Below, in pieces: positions 13,748-17,920 of a stretch of 17,920 bases of DNA. The DNA is from an uncultured Gammaproteobacteria bacterium (lineage in GTDB: Bacteria > Pseudomonadota > Gammaproteobacteria > GCA-001735895). The stretch lies in NCBI GenBank assembly GCA_945787265.1, contig CALZHS010000037.1, positions 1 to 17,920 of the forward strand, in the 5' to 3' direction. The notes beneath the pieces were generated by a model, which searched no databases, was not told where the DNA came from, and saw only the letters and a program-made list of their open reading frames with translations. How positions within the stretch are numbered: position 1 is the stretch's first letter; each line of letters opens with the position of its first letter. A program made the position numbers and the translations under genes.

Positions 13748-16324
13748 ATGAATCAAGTCGACACCAAGCTTAAATCACATACCCCAATGATGCAGCAATA
13801 CCTGCGCATCAAGGCCGATCATCCCGAAACACTGCTGTTTTATCGCATGGGCGATTTCTACGAGCTGTTTTACGAGGATGCCCGCAAGGCCGCAGGTCTG
13901 CTGGACATTACCCTGACCAGGCGTGGTCAATCCAGCGGTGAACCGATACCGATGTGCGGCGTACCTTATCACGCCGTCGATAACTACCTTGGAAAACTTG
14001 TGAGAAAAGGGGAATCGGTTGCCATTTGTGAACAAATTGGCGATCCAGCCGCCAGCAAAGGTCCGGTCGAGCGCAAGGTGGTGCGCGTGGTGACGCCCGG
14101 CACATTGACCGACGAAGCGCTGCTGCAGGACCGCCAGGAAAACCTGCTGTGCTGTATCTATCGACAGCCATCGGGCTGGGGACTGGCAGCTCTCGAAATC
14201 AGCTCGGGTCGTTTCAGCTTGAGCGAACTTGACAGCGATGCATTGCTGGGTAGTGAAATTGCGCGGCTCAGTCCTGCCGAAATCATCTATTGCGAAGACC
14301 AGCAGCTGCCGCTCGATTCGATTTATACCCAACAGGCCCACGCCATGCCACCCTGGCATTTCGAGCTGGATACCGCGACGCGGTTGCTGTGCGAACAATA
14401 CCATACCGCCAGCCTGCAGGGATTCGGTATCGCCGATTCGAGTATCGCAATCAGTGCGGCCGGATGCCTGTTGCAGTATGTCAACGACACGCTTAGAACC
14501 GAGATCAGTCATCTGCAGCCATTACGTCACGAAACGGTCAGCGATTTGCTGCTGATCGACGCCAACAGCCGCCGCAACCTCGAGCTGATTCGTTCATTTA
14601 GCGAACAATCACCGCAAAACAGCCTGTTCAGCGTGATCAACTTCTGCAGTACCGCGATGGGGCATCGCGAACTGACGCGCTGGATACAGAAACCCCTGCG
14701 CGATCAGAACCAGGTGCGTCAACGCCATCACGCCGTCGCGAGCCTGCTCAATAACCATGAATTTGAAATCCTGCGCGAGACACTCGCTGAAATAGGCGAC
14801 ATCGAGCGCATCCTGGCTCGGATTGCCCTGCTATCGGCCCGGCCTCGCGATCTATCGACCCTGGCATCGACCCTGCAGACATTACCGACACTGCAGCAAC
14901 AGCTGGAAACACTCGACAGCCCCTTGCTACAGCAACTGTCAACAGCCATAAGCACCCATCCTGAAGTTGTGGCTCTGCTCGATGCCGCGATAATCGATGA
15001 GCCGCCACTGTTGATTCGAGATGGCGGTGTTATTAAAACAGGTTTTGATCCCGAGCTCGATGAATTGCGGGGACTCAGCGCCAATGCCGATCAGTTTCTG
15101 CTCGACCTGGAGTCACAGGAGCAGCAAAAGACGGGTATCAACTCACTCAAGGTCGCTTATAACCGCGTTCATGGCTTCTATATCGAGGTCAGCAAATCAC
15201 AGAGTGACGGGGTACCCGACGACTACGTCCGACGACAAACCCTGAAGGCCGTCGAACGCTACATCACGCCTGAGCTCAAGGCATTCGAAGACAAGGTGCT
15301 GAGTGCACGCGAACGTGCCCTCGCGCGGGAAAAGTATCTCTACGAGGCATTGCTGAAACAGCTCGGAGAAAACCTGCCCGAGCTGCAGCAGTGCGCGCTG
15401 GCGCTGGCACAGCTGGATGTGTTGAACAGCTTTTCGATCGCTGCGAACGCCTACGACTGGAGCGCACCCGAGCTCACCGATGCCCGGCTACTCGAGATTG
15501 AAGCCGGCAGACACCCGGTAGTCGAAAGAGTGCTGGAACAACCATTTATCGCCAATGATCTGCATCTCGATGACGATACCAGCATGCTCCTGATTACCGG
15601 CCCCAACATGGGCGGCAAGTCAACCTATATGCGACAAACGGCCTTGATCGTAATCCTTGCCTACATGGGCAGCTATGTACCCGCCCGCAAGGCGCTGCTC
15701 GGCCCGGTCGACCAGGTATTCACCCGTATCGGCGCCAGCGACGATCTTTCCAGCGGGCGCTCGACATTCATGGTGGAAATGACCGAGGCGGCCAACATTT
15801 TGAATAATGCCAGCGCCAACAGCCTGGTTCTGATGGATGAGATCGGGCGCGGCACCAGTACCTTTGACGGGCTGGCCCTTGCCTGGGCCTGTGCCGATCA
15901 CCTCGCACAGAAATCGAACGCGTTGACGCTTTTTGCAACTCACTACTTCGAGTTAACCCAGCTACCCGAGCACTATCAGAACATTAAAAATGTTCACCTG
16001 GATGCAGTCGAGCATGGTGACGATATTATTTTCATGCATAGCGTAAAACCCGGCCCGGCAAACCAGAGTTATGGACTGCAGGTTGCACGCCTGGCCGGCA
16101 TCCCCGTAGAGGCGATAAAGCTGGCACGCCATAAACTCCAGCTGCTCGAGCAGCAGTCGACACAGGCGCAGGGAGATTTGTTTACCTCGATTGCCCCGCC
16201 AGAAGAGCCAGGGCCGCAGGCATTGATTGCCGAGCTCGAGTCCATTGATCCTGATGAGTTGAGCCCCAGGCAGGCCCTGGAATTGATTTACCGCCTGAAA
16301 AGCCTTTCCCGCGCTGATACATAA
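13748..16324 (+). CDS. mutS: DNA mismatch repair protein MutS
   Basis: Recognises base mismatches and small loops and starts repair with MutL. The protein is 858 residues, against about 853 in E. coli. The mismatch-reading Phe-x-Glu is F37-Y-E39 in FYRMGDFYELF. The connector, lever and clamp regions follow. The ATPase domain has Walker A TGPNMGGKST (617-626) and Walker B DEIGRGTSTFDGLALAWA from residue 697, then the conserved ATHYFELT segment. A C-terminal dimerisation tail ends in LSPRQALELIYRLKSLSRADT. ATG 13748 is preferred over the TTG at 13727 because it gives the expected length before the HTPMMQQYLRIKA block. The gene lies upstream of fdxA, an order also seen in pseudomonads. Confidence 0.98.
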   Translation: MNQVDTKLKSHTPMMQQYLRIKADHPETLLFYRMGDFYELFYEDARKAAGLLDITLTRRGQSSGEPIPMCGVPYHAVDNYLGKLVRKGESVAICEQIGDPAASKGPVERKVVRVVTPGTLTDEALLQDRQENLLCCIYRQPSGWGLAALEISSGRFSLSELDSDALLGSEIARLSPAEIIYCEDQQLPLDSIYTQQAHAMPPWHFELDTATRLLCEQYHTASLQGFGIADSSIAISAAGCLLQYVNDTLRTEISHLQPLRHETVSDLLLIDANSRRNLELIRSFSEQSPQNSLFSVINFCSTAMGHRELTRWIQKPLRDQNQVRQRHHAVASLLNNHEFEILRETLAEIGDIERILARIALLSARPRDLSTLASTLQTLPTLQQQLETLDSPLLQQLSTAISTHPEVVALLDAAIIDEPPLLIRDGGVIKTGFDPELDELRGLSANADQFLLDLESQEQQKTGINSLKVAYNRVHGFYIEVSKSQSDGVPDDYVRRQTLKAVERYITPELKAFEDKVLSARERALAREKYLYEALLKQLGENLPELQQCALALAQLDVLNSFSIAANAYDWSAPELTDARLLEIEAGRHPVVERVLEQPFIANDLHLDDDTSMLLITGPNMGGKSTYMRQTALIVILAYMGSYVPARKALLGPVDQVFTRIGASDDLSSGRSTFMVEMTEAANILNNASANSLVLMDEIGRGTSTFDGLALAWACADHLAQKSNALTLFATHYFELTQLPEHYQNIKNVHLDAVEHGDDIIFMHSVKPGPANQSYGLQVARLAGIPVEAIKLARHKLQLLEQQSTQAQGDLFTSIAPPEEPGPQALIAELESIDPDELSPRQALELIYRLKSLSRADT

Positions 16325-16404
16325 TCACGCTAACCCGCTTGATTTTTATAGACGCCAATTTAAACTGCAGTTTCGCCGCAAACGGATAGCCCCAGGGGAA
16401 AATA

Positions 16405-16728
16405 ATGACGTTTATTGTTCTTGAGAACTGCATCAAGTGCAAATACATGGACTGTGTCGATGTATGCCCGGTTGATTGCTTTCACGAAGGACCTAATTTC
16501 CTCGTCATCGATCCTGAAGAGTGTATTGATTGCACCCTGTGCGAACCGGAATGTCCGATTGAAGCGATTGTCTCCGAAGATGACATCCCCGAGGGCCAGG
16601 AGAAATTTCTCGAACTGAACGAAGAACTGTCCCAGCTGTGGCCCGTTATTACTGCCAGTAAACCACCACCTGAAGATGCCGCCGAATGGGAAGGTGTGCC
16701 CGATAAACTTCAGTATTTGGAACGCTAA
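16405..16728 (+). CDS. fdxA: Seven-iron ferredoxin, [3Fe-4S][4Fe-4S]
   Basis: A small soluble electron carrier of the Azotobacter vinelandii ferredoxin I type, with the same length of 107 residues. By analogy to that protein, C9, C17 and C50 should hold the [3Fe-4S] cluster, and C21, C40, C43 and C46 the [4Fe-4S] cluster. C12 and C25 correspond to its non-ligand cysteines. The C-terminal half (EKFLELNEELSQLWPVIT) is the usual extension. A good Shine-Dalgarno sequence, AGGGGAA (16394-16400), stands before ATG 16405. It follows mutS by 80 bases; no terminator is evident between them. Its redox partner is not in this window. Confidence 0.96.
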   Translation: MTFIVLENCIKCKYMDCVDVCPVDCFHEGPNFLVIDPEECIDCTLCEPECPIEAIVSEDDIPEGQEKFLELNEELSQLWPVITASKPPPEDAAEWEGVPDKLQYLER

Positions 16729-16861
16729 CCGCTGCTGCAAGCTGCTAGCCGGCTCTAAGTTTTGACTTTGATCAGGCCCGTCTCTAAAATCGACCAGCGG
16801 CTGATCCAGAACTTTTCTCGCAAGCTTTTCTCAAATCCAACGATTTGGGCGGAAGGGCATC

Positions 16862-17836
16862 ATGGCAGAATGCAATTACTACTCTTTCTACGCACTCGCG
16901 AAGATTAGCGATCCCGAATTATTGTACGAGGCGTTTCGGCAACAGATTGCGCCCGGCCATGCTAATGAAATTGAAATCGAGGTTTTTGAGCACAGCGATA
17001 ACCGCTGGAACCGTTTAACCCCAAGTGGCGGACTCGACCAGAATGTTCCTGAATCCATTGTTGCCACCCTGGAGCAGGAATTCGGGGCACTAGACCCCGG
17101 GAGCTGGTATTACGACAGCGATATCGGGGGCTGGTTTTGCAGCTACAAACCATTATCCACCAAGCATTTCGTGCTGCTCGTCAAGTCCAGCGACCCGGAC
17201 AAGCTGATCGAAGAGGAATACCTGCAGTTCCTGTTTCATTTTTATTGCCACCAGCTGCAAATGCTACAGGGCACTTACCGTGACGCGTTGACTGGTCTCT
17301 ATAACCGGCGCGCTTTCAACGAAAAGATCCTGCAGCTGCTGGACCGTTCCAGCAACCACAGGCGGCGCGCGATAAGTTTTTCACCCTCGGTCTTCGTCAT
17401 GCTGGATATAGATCGCTTCAAATCGATTAATGACAGCCAGGGACACCTGCTCGGTGACGAGGTGTTGTTGATACTGGCGCAACTGATGACCGACTCATTC
17501 CGCGAAAATGACCTGCTGTTTCGCTATGGTGGCGAGGAGTTCGCGATGGTGCTCATGGACATCACAACCGAACAGGCGCAACAATCGCTGGAGCGCTTCA
17601 GAGAAAAAATCGCCAATCATGAATTTCCTAATGTCGAACAGGTAACAGTCAGTATCGGGTTTACCAAGTTCGACAAACGCCTTTCAATTGATGAGCTAGT
17701 CGGCCAGGCCGACAATGCACTCTATTACTGCAAGACCAGCACGCGCAACGCGGTGCATGGCTACCAGGAGCTACTCGACAAAGAATTGATACCGGCCGTA
17801 AAAACACCCCGCACCCCCAGTGCCGAACTAACCTAG
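16862..17836 (+). CDS. Diguanylate cyclase with GGDEF domain and uncharacterised N-terminal region
   Basis: Makes the second messenger c-di-GMP from two GTP. The 324-residue protein has no membrane segment, so it is probably cytoplasmic. The GGDEF domain starts at DALTGLYNRR (141-150), followed by the metal-binding LDIDRFKSINDSQGH (181-195) and the active-site GGEEF (223-227). An intact inhibitory I-site, R214-E-N-D217, stands five residues before it, so product feedback inhibition is expected. Residues 1-130 match no sensory domain I recognise; they are rich in aromatic residues and may be an input or dimerisation module. The ATG at 16862 follows GGAAGG (16851-16856). The 133 bases after fdxA hold nothing clear. 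Confidence 0.9.
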   Translation: MAECNYYSFYALAKISDPELLYEAFRQQIAPGHANEIEIEVFEHSDNRWNRLTPSGGLDQNVPESIVATLEQEFGALDPGSWYYDSDIGGWFCSYKPLSTKHFVLLVKSSDPDKLIEEEYLQFLFHFYCHQLQMLQGTYRDALTGLYNRRAFNEKILQLLDRSSNHRRRAISFSPSVFVMLDIDRFKSINDSQGHLLGDEVLLILAQLMTDSFRENDLLFRYGGEEFAMVLMDITTEQAQQSLERFREKIANHEFPNVEQVTVSIGFTKFDKRLSIDELVGQADNALYYCKTSTRNAVHGYQELLDKELIPAVKTPRTPSAELT

Positions 17837-17897
17837 CTAACGTCCAAACGCAACCCGACCCATTTAACACACCGACACTAGTAACTGTGGGTGGAAT

Positions 17898-17920
17898 ACA
17901 TTTTTGCCCGTCAAAAATGT
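17898..17920. repeat. Perfect 9-bp inverted repeat at the window edge
   Basis: ACATTTTTG and CAAAAATGT are exact reverse complements around a five-base centre (17907-17911). The stem is AT-rich, so it suits a protein-binding palindrome better than a terminator. What lies beyond the window is unknown. Confidence 0.4.

Overview
The window is chromosomal DNA from a proteobacterium, most likely a gammaproteobacterium. The main evidence is the conserved housekeeping order on the minus strand, pncC (cinA C-terminal domain), recA, recX, alaS and lysC, together with mutS followed by fdxA on the plus strand. No tRNA, rRNA, CRISPR array, insertion sequence or phage gene was seen. One detail does not fit a textbook gammaproteobacterium: the best SOS-box candidate upstream of recA is a GTTC-N7-GTTC direct repeat, the form described for Alphaproteobacteria, rather than CTGT-N8-ACAG.

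Layout. Positions 1-1181 (minus) hold lysC, cut by the window edge near its 3' end. Positions 1321-2115 (plus) hold a TauE/SafE-type membrane exporter lying against the backbone; its stop codon interlocks with that of alaS. Positions 2112-6441 (minus) hold alaS, recX and recA, with a strong intrinsic terminator between recA and recX and two perfect hairpins between recX and alaS. Positions 6684-11542 (plus) hold a tightly packed redox module inserted between recA and pncC: a five-helix membrane protein with a bis-histidine pattern for two b haems, a natural fusion of a four-cluster ferredoxin subunit with a molybdopterin oxidoreductase, and a CPA2-type cation/proton antiporter. Positions 11550-12038 (minus) hold pncC. 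From 12250 the plus strand carries ppk2, a short scar of two gene remnants, mutS, fdxA and a GGDEF diguanylate cyclase.

Two places show gene decay. The molybdopterin oxidoreductase changes reading frame at a 9-base sequence near 9292-9300, and the catalytic region that should lie there is missing, which suggests a small internal deletion (or an assembly error). Between ppk2 and mutS, the C-terminal tail of an ABC1/UbiB-type kinase (minus) and the C-terminal tail of a SOUL haem-binding protein (plus) meet head to head. One deletion that removed the 5' halves of two divergent genes would explain this.

How the genes work together. recA, recX and mutS cover recombination, control of RecA and mismatch repair. 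alaS and lysC serve translation and aspartate-family amino acid synthesis. pncC recycles nicotinamide mononucleotide. The redox module looks like a membrane-bound quinone-linked molybdoenzyme paired with an ion antiporter. Its substrate cannot be read from the sequence, and the frame break may mean it no longer works in this strain.
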